The notes under the pieces are model-generated. The model was not told the origin of the DNA and did no database searches. It saw only the letters and a program-made list of their open reading frames with translations. 64,000 nt of DNA from Solobacterium sp. (GTDB lineage: Bacteria; Bacillota_I; Bacilli_A; Erysipelotrichales; Erysipelotrichaceae), in contig JAFRCE010000002.1 of assembly GCA_017404505.1 (NCBI GenBank), forward strand, positions 62,001 through 126,000, given 5' to 3'. Of this stretch, positions 17,873-26,608 are shown one piece after another (positions within the stretch are counted from its first letter, which is position 1; the number at the start of each line of letters is the position of its first letter). The position numbers and the translations under genes are program-made.

Positions 17873-19126
17873 ATGCAGAAGGAAGAAAAGAACACCCTCT
17901 GGACAAGAGATTTCACGATCATTACAGCCGGCAGTGTCGTCTCCATGCTCGGCAATGCGATGTCCGGTTTCGCGATGAGTCTGATGGTGCTGGATTATAC
18001 GGAATCCACGCTTCTTTATGCTGTTTATCTGGCGGTATTTACCATTCCGCAGATCATTGTGCCGATCATTTCCGGAGCAATCCTTGACCGTTTCTCACGG
18101 CGACGGACGATTTACATGCTTGATTTCCTCTCCAGCGTACTTTATCTGATCGCTTCGTTTATTCTCGCCGGCGGCTGGTTCAGTTTCCCGCTTTTTGCCA
18201 TATATGTTTTCCTGATTGGTTCGATCCACAGTATCTATCTGGTCGCATACTCCAGTTTTTATCCGCTGCTGATCACCAAGGGGAACTATGCCAAGGCATA
18301 TTCCGTCGCTTCTGTTCTGGAAACACTGTCGGCGATCATGGTGCCGGTGGCGACATTTGTATACAAGCAGGTCGGTATTTCACCGCTGCTTGCCGCCAAT
18401 GCGGTCTGTTTCTTCCTGGCAGCGGTCATGGAAACAAGAATTGCCGACGGTTATGAACAGTACATCGAACTGCAGAAAAAGACGGAAGACACGCAGCACC
18501 GGACAAAAATGATGCTGCGGGATATCCGGGAAGGTTTCTTCTTCCTGAAAAATGACAAAGGCCTGCTGGCCATTGCCCTGTACTTTACCGTGTCAGCCAT
18601 GACCTACGGCGCGACCAATGTTCTGACGCTGCCATGGTTCAGGGCAAATTATGCCGACGGAGAATACATCTTCATGATCGTGGCCGGCATGAGTGTGGTC
18701 GGCCGGGCGGTCGGCGGCGGTATGCATTACCGGAAAAAGATCCCGGCGGAATATAAATTCCGGATCGCCTTTTTCGTCTACATCGTCACAGCCATCCTGG
18801 AAGGCACGTATCTGTATCTGTCGCTGCCAATGGGCGCGCTGTTCTGCTTTATGTCCGGCATTCTCGGGGTGACCAGCTACACGATCCGTGTTTCGGCAAC
18901 CCAGGCATATGTGCCGGATGAGAAGAAGGGCAGGTTCAATGGTGCTTTTAATATGCTGAATACATGCGGCAGTCTGGTCGGCGAACTGACAGCCGGCTGG
19001 CTTGCTCTGCAGATCTCGCCGCGGTTTGTCATTTCCGGCTTCATGGCATTCTGTCTTCTTTCTGCCTTTGTCTTTATCGGCCGGCGCCGCAGGGAAGTCG
19101 CTGCGATCTACAATGTTGAACAGTAA
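17873..19126 (+). CDS. Major facilitator superfamily transporter
   Basis: 417 residues with about twelve hydrophobic segments. The cytoplasmic loop DRFSRRRTIYM after the second span (about residues 76-86) matches the MFS loop motif, and a long charged central loop (about 190-220) separates two halves. It resembles the MFS_3 drug-efflux type; the substrate is unknown. There is no ribosome-binding site and a -10 box ends 6 bp upstream, so a leaderless mRNA is likely. The TatD-type gene follows 19 bp later. Confidence 0.9.
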   Translation: MQKEEKNTLWTRDFTIITAGSVVSMLGNAMSGFAMSLMVLDYTESTLLYAVYLAVFTIPQIIVPIISGAILDRFSRRRTIYMLDFLSSVLYLIASFILAGGWFSFPLFAIYVFLIGSIHSIYLVAYSSFYPLLITKGNYAKAYSVASVLETLSAIMVPVATFVYKQVGISPLLAANAVCFFLAAVMETRIADGYEQYIELQKKTEDTQHRTKMMLRDIREGFFFLKNDKGLLAIALYFTVSAMTYGATNVLTLPWFRANYADGEYIFMIVAGMSVVGRAVGGGMHYRKKIPAEYKFRIAFFVYIVTAILEGTYLYLSLPMGALFCFMSGILGVTSYTIRVSATQAYVPDEKKGRFNGAFNMLNTCGSLVGELTAGWLALQISPRFVISGFMAFCLLSAFVFIGRRRREVAAIYNVEQ

Positions 19127-19145
19127 AGCGGAATGGAGAGGGAAA

Positions 19146-19904
19146 ATGGACTATATTGACGCGCACTGTCATCTCGGAAGCCGGCAGTATGACAGTGACC
19201 GGACAGATGTGATCGAAAGAATGCTGGATCAGGGTGTCCGCAATGTCATCATGATCTGCTGCAGCCGGCATGATCTGCAGGCATCTCTGCCGCTGAGAGA
19301 CAGGTATCCCGGCTTTAAACTCGCCTGCAGCATTCATCCGCAGGATCTTGAAAATGACAGCAGCGAAGAAAGGCTGCAGAAACTGAATGAAATCATTACG
19401 TCCTGTCATCCCGATATGATCGGTGAAACAGGTCTGGATTATTATTCTCATCCGCATACCAGGGAGCAGCAGAAACATTTCTTCATCGCCCAGCTGGAAC
19501 TGGCCCGCCGGTACCATCTGCCTGTGAATGTTCACAGCCGCAAAGCCAGTGCCGATACGCTGGCCATCCTGAAGGAACATCCCTGTGAGGGCATCATTCA
19601 CAGCTACAGCGGTTCCGTGGAAATGGCAAGGCTCTATATCAAAGAAGGCTACTATATTTCCTTCGGTGCCAGCGTTCTGTTCCCCGGCTCGAAAAAGCCG
19701 CGCCAGGTCATCGCCGATATTCCTCTTGAGCGCCTGCTGATCGAAACCGATTCGCCGTATCAGAGTCCGGTTTTAGGACACCGGCATGAACCGGAAGATG
19801 TCATCCGTATTTATGAAGCGATCAGTCAGATCAGAAACATCCGTATTGAACAGCTGGCGGAAGCGGTTCTGGCTAACTTTAACCGGCTTTTTGACAAAAA
19901 ATGA
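19146..19904 (+). CDS. TatD family metal-dependent hydrolase
   Basis: The ATG at 19146 follows GGAGAGGG and gives 252 residues; a longer in-frame reading is simply the end of the MFS region. The metal ligands of TatD nucleases are all visible: DAHCHL (H7, H9), GETGLDYY, NVHSRKA, IIHSYSGS and ETDSPY. Known members are DNases or other phosphoesterases; the role here is not determined. It is probably co-transcribed with the MFS gene. Confidence 0.9.
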   Translation: MDYIDAHCHLGSRQYDSDRTDVIERMLDQGVRNVIMICCSRHDLQASLPLRDRYPGFKLACSIHPQDLENDSSEERLQKLNEIITSCHPDMIGETGLDYYSHPHTREQQKHFFIAQLELARRYHLPVNVHSRKASADTLAILKEHPCEGIIHSYSGSVEMARLYIKEGYYISFGASVLFPGSKKPRQVIADIPLERLLIETDSPYQSPVLGHRHEPEDVIRIYEAISQIRNIRIEQLAEAVLANFNRLFDKK

Positions 19905-19945
19905 TATATTCAATCATTAAAATCATGACTTCCTCACAATACAGA

Positions 19946-20040
19946 CAGTGAGGGGGTCTTTTCTTATACAGTGTCTGGGATATCGGAATACAGACACAGC
20001 ATTCTTTTACAGAGATGGCAGATGTACTGCTGCAATATGT
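19946..20040 (+). pseudogene. Decayed copy of the comFA 5' end
   Basis: Positions 19946-20010 align without gaps to 21314-21378, which spans the comFA ribosome-binding site and first codons; by my count about 55 of 65 bases agree. Similarity continues to about 20040 with a small gap (TGTACTGCTGCAA against GGTACTGCCGCAA). The start codons are lost but the GAGGGGG site remains. It sits immediately before the TIR gene, so it marks a duplication or recombination that placed that gene here. Confidence 0.75.
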
Positions 20041-20129
20041 CTGCGGGGTTTTATTTGCTCTTTTGAATGCTTGTAAATATTTCAGTATTCCATTACGCTG
20101 AAACAAACAGAAAAGAGGATTCTAAGAAT

Positions 20130-21149
20130 ATGAAGCAAAATGTGTTTATAAGTCACTCATCTCAGAATGCCTGGCTGGTTGATGACTTAATGAAACTGAT
20201 TTTCGCTGTTAACCCGGACGTATTTATTTTCTGTTCGTCAGATGAATCATCAATTGATCCAGGCCAGAATTTCAAGGATACGATTTATAAAAATCTGAAA
20301 AATGCCGATGTTTTCATTGCAATCATTTCCAGAGAATACTGGCGGAGCAAATACTGTGCATTTGAACTTGGTGCCGCATACGAGAGATATTGCGACGATG
20401 ACGTGGCATCTATTCTGATTCAGCCGATGCTGCTGCCGCCTCTGAACAAAGGCCAGGCTTTGGCAGATACACCGTTAGTTGAAATGCAGCTTGCGGATCT
20501 CACGTCAGCAAAGTCAGTTACGGAAGTTCTACGGCACTTTAGCGAAGATAAGAATGATCCGACGATCGCAAAGCTGAATGTCGCAATTGCCAGATTCTGC
20601 ACAATGATTCATGAATCCATATTGCGAAAAGCATCATTGTATGACGGAGTCGAAGCAGGTGCTTATTTTGATGAGAGAGGCAGGCTGCCGGTTCCGCGTG
20701 ACAGAATCGCAAAATGCCGCAGTGCAGATGATTCTTTCGAATTCACATTTAACCTGTCATTACTTGAATACGATGATCCATCCTTTGCCTCAGTCGCACT
20801 CGTATATTGGGAAAATCTGAATCTCAGGGAATACCTGTCCTTTGACAGTGATGCCGCATTCTGTTTTACCGCAGATAATCGTGATGGGGTTCTGAATAAA
20901 CTGACGGTTGAATTCAAAAGTGCGGATAACAACAGGGTCTTTGTAAATGAAACAATTGTGGAAGCTGGTAAAAACGTAATCCGCATTCCCTTAAAAAACA
21001 TGAATTACAGACCTTTGGAGTGTATCAGGGAAATCTGTTTTGTAATACATCCGACAGATATGAACTGTCTTGACGGTGAAGTTGTTTTCAGCAATATCCG
21101 TATTGATTTTGAGACTTCGAATTCAATCAGGAAGATGGAATGTGATTAA
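20130..21149 (+). CDS. TIR-domain protein with C-terminal jelly-roll-like domain
   Basis: 339 residues. The N-terminal 140 are a TIR domain: NVFISHSSQN (4-13), a middle acidic stretch, and YCAFELGAAY, whose E79 is at the position of the catalytic glutamate in NAD-cleaving TIR enzymes. From about 195 to 330 lies a beta-rich domain (DSFEFTFNLSLLEY, VVFSNIRIDF) resembling carbohydrate-binding modules of the CBM11 kind (inference). Bacterial TIR proteins often serve in antiphage defence, but no partner gene is nearby. The gene is visibly richer in A+T than its neighbours. GAGG lies 11 bp before the ATG; initiation may be weak. Confidence 0.8.
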   Translation: MKQNVFISHSSQNAWLVDDLMKLIFAVNPDVFIFCSSDESSIDPGQNFKDTIYKNLKNADVFIAIISREYWRSKYCAFELGAAYERYCDDDVASILIQPMLLPPLNKGQALADTPLVEMQLADLTSAKSVTEVLRHFSEDKNDPTIAKLNVAIARFCTMIHESILRKASLYDGVEAGAYFDERGRLPVPRDRIAKCRSADDSFEFTFNLSLLEYDDPSFASVALVYWENLNLREYLSFDSDAAFCFTADNRDGVLNKLTVEFKSADNNRVFVNETIVEAGKNVIRIPLKNMNYRPLECIREICFVIHPTDMNCLDGEVVFSNIRIDFETSNSIRKMECD

Positions 21150-21330
21150 GATTTATCATTTACAGTCGTTTTACGAATTAATGATTCTGCGGGCAGTCAG
21201 TAAGTATGTTTATATGTGAAGCAGAATCGATTCCTTTCCGTTTTCAGCGGATTGAAGGCCGCGAAAAATCATTGATAAAAAGAGAGAAACAGACCTTTTC
21301 ACGAATATATATACAGTGAGGAGGTCTTTT

Positions 21331-22479
21331 ATGATGCAGTGTCCAAGATGTCTGAATACAGACAAAGCATTCTTTTACCGGGGCAGCAGGGGATGGTACT
21401 GCCGCAAATGCATATCCTTTGGAAGAGTCATGCTGGAAGAGGAAAATGAGCCGGTGTCTCTTGCGCCTGTTTCCGAAGGCAGTGAGGAATATACCCTGCA
21501 GTATCCTCTGACGAAGGCCCAGGAAGAGATCGCTGTGAAGTGCGCGGAACTCATCGATACATCGGATGTGCTGCTGCACTGTGTCTGCGGTGCCGGCAAG
21601 ACGGAACTCGTAGTCCTGAGTATCGCGAAGATGCTGAAGGAGAAAAAGAAGGTGTGTTTCGCGATTCCGCGCCGTCAGGTGGTTCTGGAACTGCGGGAAC
21701 GGCTGGCAGGGTATTTCCCGAAGGCGAAAGTCGTTGCCGTATGCGGCGGGCACACGGAGGAGACGGACGGGGATCTGATCGTCTGCACGACCCATCAGCT
21801 TTACCGCTACTACCGGGTGTTTGACCTGCTGATCCTGGATGAACCGGATGCGTTTCCCTTCCGGGGCAGCGAGGTGCTGCACGGCATTGCCGAAACCAGC
21901 AGGAAAGGCCATATGATCTGTCTGAGCGCGACACCGGATCAGGAATTGCTGAGAAAAGAAAGAGAAGGATCGCTGATCCGTCTGGTTCTGAACAGAAGAC
22001 CGCACGGTCATCCGCTGCCGGTCCCTCAAATCAAAGTTGTTCCGGATAAAGTCATGTTTCTGTCACTGATCCGCTGGCTGCACAGACACCGCGCGCAGTC
22101 CTGCATGGTATTTGTGCCGTCCATCAAAAAGGCCCAGTATCTATACTGGTTTCTTTTCCTTCTGTTTCCCTGCTGCCTGTGCACCAGCCATACGGAAAAC
22201 AGAGATGAGGTGATCCGTGCGTTCCGCGAAAAAAAGAACGGTGTGATGCTGTGCACTACAGTGATGGAGAGGGGACTGACCATTGAAAACGTGCAGGTCT
22301 GCGTCTATCAGGCGGACAGCCGGATCTTTGATGAAGCGGGGCTGGTTCAAATGGCCGGACGGGTCGGGCGTGTCTTCGCCTATCCGGAAGGAGACGTGCT
22401 GTTTCTCTGCCGCCGGCGCAGTGAGAAAGCGGAACGGTGTGTCAAAGCTCTCAGGGAGGCGAATCTGTGCGCTGTCTGA
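21331..22479 (+). CDS. comFA: ComFA-like DNA helicase/translocase for competence
   Basis: ATPase thought to pull transforming DNA through the membrane. The ATG at 21331 follows GAGGAGG. The 382 residues begin with a zinc finger (CPRC and CRKC), then Walker A CGAGKTE near 86, DEAD-like LDEPDAF near 170, SAT near 200 and a C-terminal helicase half ending QMAGRVGR. The protein is about 80 residues shorter than the Bacillus one. It overlaps comFC by 13 bp. The decayed 5' copy upstream suggests this locus was rearranged when the TIR gene arrived. Confidence 0.9.
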   Translation: MMQCPRCLNTDKAFFYRGSRGWYCRKCISFGRVMLEEENEPVSLAPVSEGSEEYTLQYPLTKAQEEIAVKCAELIDTSDVLLHCVCGAGKTELVVLSIAKMLKEKKKVCFAIPRRQVVLELRERLAGYFPKAKVVAVCGGHTEETDGDLIVCTTHQLYRYYRVFDLLILDEPDAFPFRGSEVLHGIAETSRKGHMICLSATPDQELLRKEREGSLIRLVLNRRPHGHPLPVPQIKVVPDKVMFLSLIRWLHRHRAQSCMVFVPSIKKAQYLYWFLFLLFPCCLCTSHTENRDEVIRAFREKKNGVMLCTTVMERGLTIENVQVCVYQADSRIFDEAGLVQMAGRVGRVFAYPEGDVLFLCRRRSEKAERCVKALREANLCAV

Positions 22480-23069
22480 TGTGCGGAAAGAACCGGGATG
22501 AAGGCACTTTCCGTGATCTGTTTGACCCGCAGGATCCGCTCTGCGAGAAGTGCCGCAGCGAGTGGCGGCGGAAACACATCCGCTTCCGGCTCGGCGGGGT
22601 GACGGCGGAAAGCTCCTATGTCTACAACGAAGCGTTTTCCCGCTGTCTGATCCAGTTCAAGGAACTGAATGACGAAGCTCTGAGAGACGTTTTTCTCTAT
22701 GAAGTCGCTGACCGGCTGCGGTTTCGCTACCGTGGCTATACGCTGTGTCTTCTGCCCAGCAGTGAAGAAAAAAGCGCCGCCCGGGGTTTCAGCCATCTGC
22801 GTCTGATGTTTGCCTGTCTGAAGATGCCGATGATCGAACCGTTTCGCAAAGTGACATCACAGGATCAGAAGAATCTGAACCGCGAAGAACGTCTTGCCAT
22901 GCAGGATGCCATCATTCTGAAAGACGGTGTGCAGCTGCCGGAAAAGATCCTGCTGTGCGATGATACCATCACGACCGGAGCGACCATGCTCGGAGCCCTT
23001 GCGGCACTGGGACAGAAGGCGCAAAAAGTGCGTATTTATGCGGTCTCGGCAAATATCAGATGGTTATAG
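22467..23069 (+). CDS. comFC: ComFC/GntX-like phosphoribosyltransferase-fold protein
   Basis: I start it at GTG 22467, which follows AGGGAGG and leads straight into the zinc-finger CxxC (CLMCG) with a second CEKC. The 200-residue product ends with a phosphoribosyltransferase loop ILLCDDTITTGATM (about 172-185). ComFC is needed for DNA uptake in competent bacteria; the reaction is unknown. It overlaps comFA. In many Bacillota hpf follows; here secA follows directly. Confidence 0.88.
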   Translation: MRCLMCGKNRDEGTFRDLFDPQDPLCEKCRSEWRRKHIRFRLGGVTAESSYVYNEAFSRCLIQFKELNDEALRDVFLYEVADRLRFRYRGYTLCLLPSSEEKSAARGFSHLRLMFACLKMPMIEPFRKVTSQDQKNLNREERLAMQDAIILKDGVQLPEKILLCDDTITTGATMLGALAALGQKAQKVRIYAVSANIRWL

Positions 23070-23075
23070 GATTCA

Positions 23076-23104
23076 TTGCCTTTTATACCCGTTATCTGTA
23101 TAAT
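23076..23104 (+). promoter_or_regulatory. Promoter of secA
   Basis: TTGCCT, 17 bp, TATAAT; the leader is about 27 nt with GGAGG before the ATG. Confidence 0.8.
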
Positions 23105-23137
23105 ATTAGGGCTTGAGGCTGAAAAAATGGAGGTTTT

Positions 23138-25498
23138 ATGGCAAATTTGATATCCAAATTGTTCAATGAAGATGGCCGTAGACTGAAACAGGTAGAAAAG
23201 AAGATCCAGAAGGTTCTTGATCTGGAAGAAGAATACAAAAACAAGTCGGATGAAGACCTGAAAGCGATGACTCCTTATCTGAAGGAAAAACTCGCCAACG
23301 GGGCAACACTGGACGATATTTTCACAGAAGCTTTCGCGACAGCCCGTGAAGCCTGCCGCCGTGTCATCGGGGAATTCCCGTATCCGGTGCAGCTGATGGG
23401 TGCCGCTGTCCTGCAGGGCGGCGATATCGCGGAAATGAAGACCGGTGAAGGTAAGACGCTGACTTCCGTCATGGCTGTTTACCTGAACGCTCTGGAAGGC
23501 AAGGGCGTGCATGTCGTAACCGTCAACGAATATCTTTCCAAGCGTGACTCGGAATGGATGGGACAGATTCACAGATGGCTGGGCCTGACGGTCGGTCTGA
23601 ATCTGCGTCAGCTTTCCAAACCGCAGAAGCGGGCAGCTTACGCCTGTGACATTACTTATACGACAAACTCGGAACTGGGTTTCGATTATCTGCGTGACAA
23701 CATGGTCACCCGTGTGCAGGACAGAGTTCTGCGCGGTCTGAATTTCGCCCTCGTCGACGAAGTTGACTCGATCCTGATCGATGAATCCCGGACACCGCTT
23801 ATTATTTCCGGCGGCCAGAAGCAGACAGCCAACCTGTATCTGCAGACAGACCGCTTCGTCAAACGTCTGAAGGAAGAGGAAGACTATGAGGTCGACGTCA
23901 AGAGCCGTTCCGTACAGCTGACGGAACAGGGCGTTTCCAAGGCTGAGCGTGTCTTCCGTGTCGAGAATCTGTATGATCTGAGTCATACCCAGCTTCTCCA
24001 TCACATCAACCAGGCGCTGAAGGCGAACTATGTCATGATGCGCGACGTTGAATATGTCGTGGATGAGGAAGAAGACGAAATCGTCATCGTCGACCCGAAT
24101 ACCGGCCGTCTGATGAAGGGACGTCAGTGGTCTGACGGTCTGCATCAGGCTGTTGAAGCCAAGGAAGGCATCTCCATCAAGCAGGAGACGACGACCCTGG
24201 CTACCATCACATATCAGAATTTCTTCCGTCTGTACAACAAGCTGTCCGGTATGACCGGTACCGCCAAGACAGAGGAAGAAGAATTCCTGGAAATCTACAA
24301 CATGTTCGTTGTCGAGATTCCCACCAACAAACCGGTCAAGCGTATCGACTACCCGGATGCGGTTTACGGCACCAAGAAAGCGAAATTCAAAGCGCTTGTC
24401 GATGAGGTCGTGGAACGGCATGCCAAGGGACAGCCGATCCTGGTCGGCACCATCGCGGTCGAAACATCCGAACTGATTTCGAAATACCTGAAGGAAAGAA
24501 AGATTCCCCATCAGGTTCTGAATGCGAAGAACCATGCCCGTGAAGCGGATATCATCGCGCATGCCGGACGTATGGGGGCGGTTACGATCGCCACCAACAT
24601 GGCCGGCCGTGGTACCGATATCAAGCTCGGTGAAGGTGTCAGAGAACTTGGCGGTCTTTGCGTCCTTGGTTCGGAGCGTCATGAATCCAGACGTATCGAC
24701 AACCAGCTGCGCGGCCGTTCCGGACGTCAGGGCGACCCGGGTATGTCCCGTTTCTTCGTCTCCGTGCAGGATGATCTGATGATCCGTTTCGGATCGGAAC
24801 GGATGGAAGGTCTGTTCGCTTCGCTGGGTGATGAGGTCATTGAATCCAAAACGGTTACCAAAGCGATCTCCAGTGCCCAGAGACGTGTCGAAGGTGTCAA
24901 CTACGACGCCCGTAAACAGCTGCTTCAGTATGACGATGTCATGCGCCAGCAGCGTGAAACCATGTATGAGCAGAGAGATTTCATTCTCGAGAATGACGAT
25001 GTCCATTCGGTCATTCATGACATGTTCCGCCGGGTCATTTCCGATATGGTCGCTTCTCACGTCGATCCGGAATCCCGTCAGATGGAAGTTGACTGCGAAA
25101 GCCTGATCAAGGGTCTGAACGATATCGGCTTCAAAGACCTTGTATCCATGGCGGACATTCAGGGTCAGAACAATAACGACGTCATTCAGATCTGCCTTGA
25201 TAAAGCATGGCAGTACTATGAAAACAAGATCGAACCGATCAGAGCACGCATGCTGGCGATCGAAAAGGAAGTCGCCCTCAGAATGTTTGACCGTGCCTGG
25301 TCGAATCATATCGATACGATGGACAAGCTGCGCAACGGTATCGGTCTGAGAGGCTATGCCTCAAAGAATCCGCTGCAGGCATATGTCCAGGAAGGTTATG
25401 AATTATTCCAGGGAATGATGCAGACGATCTCACAGGATATCGTGTCCTACTGCATGAACGTCCGTGTCGTCCCTGCTCAGCAGAAACAGGAGGCTTAA
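23138..25498 (+). CDS. secA: Preprotein translocase ATPase SecA
   Basis: Motor ATPase of the Sec export pathway, acting at the inner face of the membrane. Walker A MKTGEGKT is at about 100-107, DEVDSILIDESRTPL at about 207-221, TMAGRGTDIKLG-type motif (ATNMAGRGTDIK) near 490, and RGRSGRQGDPG follows. The 786-residue length is normal for the short Bacillota form, and the C-terminus ends without the cysteine-rich zinc tail. It has its own promoter, and prfB starts 1 bp after its stop codon. Confidence 0.97.
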   Translation: MANLISKLFNEDGRRLKQVEKKIQKVLDLEEEYKNKSDEDLKAMTPYLKEKLANGATLDDIFTEAFATAREACRRVIGEFPYPVQLMGAAVLQGGDIAEMKTGEGKTLTSVMAVYLNALEGKGVHVVTVNEYLSKRDSEWMGQIHRWLGLTVGLNLRQLSKPQKRAAYACDITYTTNSELGFDYLRDNMVTRVQDRVLRGLNFALVDEVDSILIDESRTPLIISGGQKQTANLYLQTDRFVKRLKEEEDYEVDVKSRSVQLTEQGVSKAERVFRVENLYDLSHTQLLHHINQALKANYVMMRDVEYVVDEEEDEIVIVDPNTGRLMKGRQWSDGLHQAVEAKEGISIKQETTTLATITYQNFFRLYNKLSGMTGTAKTEEEEFLEIYNMFVVEIPTNKPVKRIDYPDAVYGTKKAKFKALVDEVVERHAKGQPILVGTIAVETSELISKYLKERKIPHQVLNAKNHAREADIIAHAGRMGAVTIATNMAGRGTDIKLGEGVRELGGLCVLGSERHESRRIDNQLRGRSGRQGDPGMSRFFVSVQDDLMIRFGSERMEGLFASLGDEVIESKTVTKAISSAQRRVEGVNYDARKQLLQYDDVMRQQRETMYEQRDFILENDDVHSVIHDMFRRVISDMVASHVDPESRQMEVDCESLIKGLNDIGFKDLVSMADIQGQNNNDVIQICLDKAWQYYENKIEPIRARMLAIEKEVALRMFDRAWSNHIDTMDKLRNGIGLRGYASKNPLQAYVQEGYELFQGMMQTISQDIVSYCMNVRVVPAQQKQEA

Positions 25499-25499
25499 T

Positions 25500-26604
25500 A
25501 TGGAATTGTTTGAAATGAAACAGAGCGTAGCTCGCAGCCAGGCCAAATTGGAGTCGCTTGGCTCCTCTCTTTGACCTCGCGTCTAAGCAGGAGAAAATTA
25601 ACGAAAATAACGAATTGATGAATGCGGCTGATTTCTGGAACGATCAGAAAAGAGCTCAGAAGATCATCCGCGAAACAAACCAGCTGAAAGGACTGCTGGA
25701 CACTTACGAAAGTCTCAGTGCCGGACTTTCTGATCTTGCCGAAGGAATCAGTGAACTGTCGGTATCCTTTGATCCGGACATGAATGAGATCATTGAGGAA
25801 GAATACAGTGATGTCATGAAGAAATTTGACGCTTTTGAGATCCAGGTTCTTCTCTCCGGTGAATACGACAACCACAATGCCATTCTCGAAATCCACCCGG
25901 GAGCGGGCGGAACCGAGGCCATGGACTGGGCTTCCATGCTGTACCGCATGTATATGAGATGGGCGGAGCGGCATGGCTACAAGATCACTCTGATGGACTA
26001 TCAGGAAGGTGAAGAAGCCGGTATGAAGTCCTGCTCGGTGCTGATCGAAGGCCCGATGGCCTATGGCTATCTGAAGGCGGAAAACGGCGTTCATCGTCTG
26101 GTCAGAATCTCGCCGTTTGATTCCAATGCCCGCCGCCACACGAGCTTTGCCTCGGTGGAAGTCATGCCGCAGTTCGAGGACGACGTGGACATTGAAATTG
26201 ACGACAAAGACCTGGATGTCATTACGATGCGTTCTTCCGGCGCCGGCGGCCAGCACATCAACAAGACCGACAGTGCCGTGCGCATGACCCATAAGCCGAC
26301 CGGTATCGTCGTCTTCTGTCAGACCCAGAGATCACAGCTGCAGAACCGTGAAGCGTGCCTGAACATGCTGAAATCAAAACTGCTGCAGCTCAAGATCCGT
26401 GAGAATGAAGAACGTGCGGCTGCTGTCCGCGGCGAAGTGAAGGCGAACGAATGGGGATCTCAGATCCGCTCCTATGTCTTCCACCCGTATTCCATGGTCA
26501 AGGATCTGCGTACTGCTCATGAAACCGGCAATATCCAGGCTGTCATGGACGGTGATCTGGACGGTTTCATCGACAGCTATCTGCGCAGCCAGATCCAGGG
26601 CTGA
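25500..26604 (+). CDS. prfB: Peptide chain release factor 2, programmed +1 frameshift
   Basis: RF2 ends translation at UGA and UAA. The first frame starts at ATG 25500 behind AGGAGG and reaches TGA at 25572-25574 after 24 codons (MELFEMKQSVARS to GSSL). A +1 shift at CTT TGA C continues as DLASKQEK, giving 367 residues. The stop-codon-reading SPF (ISPFDSNARR) and the catalytic GGQ (GAGGQH) are present. This is the classic autoregulation: low RF2 favours the shift. The purine-rich stimulator normally just before CTT is not obvious. Confidence 0.95.
25569..25575 (+). other. Programmed +1 frameshift site of prfB
   Basis: CTTTGAC, identical to the conserved slippery heptamer. Bases 25554-25568 before it are TCGCTTGGCTCCTCT, without the AGGGGG-type internal Shine-Dalgarno; GGAG lies further upstream at 25550-25553 and could pair with CTCC. 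Confidence 0.93.
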
Positions 26605-26608
26605 AGAT

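Noticed and set aside
23036-25309. 757-codon open frame antisense to secA
   Set aside because: It mirrors secA codon structure, has no ribosome-binding site or family resemblance, and secA is certain on the other strand.
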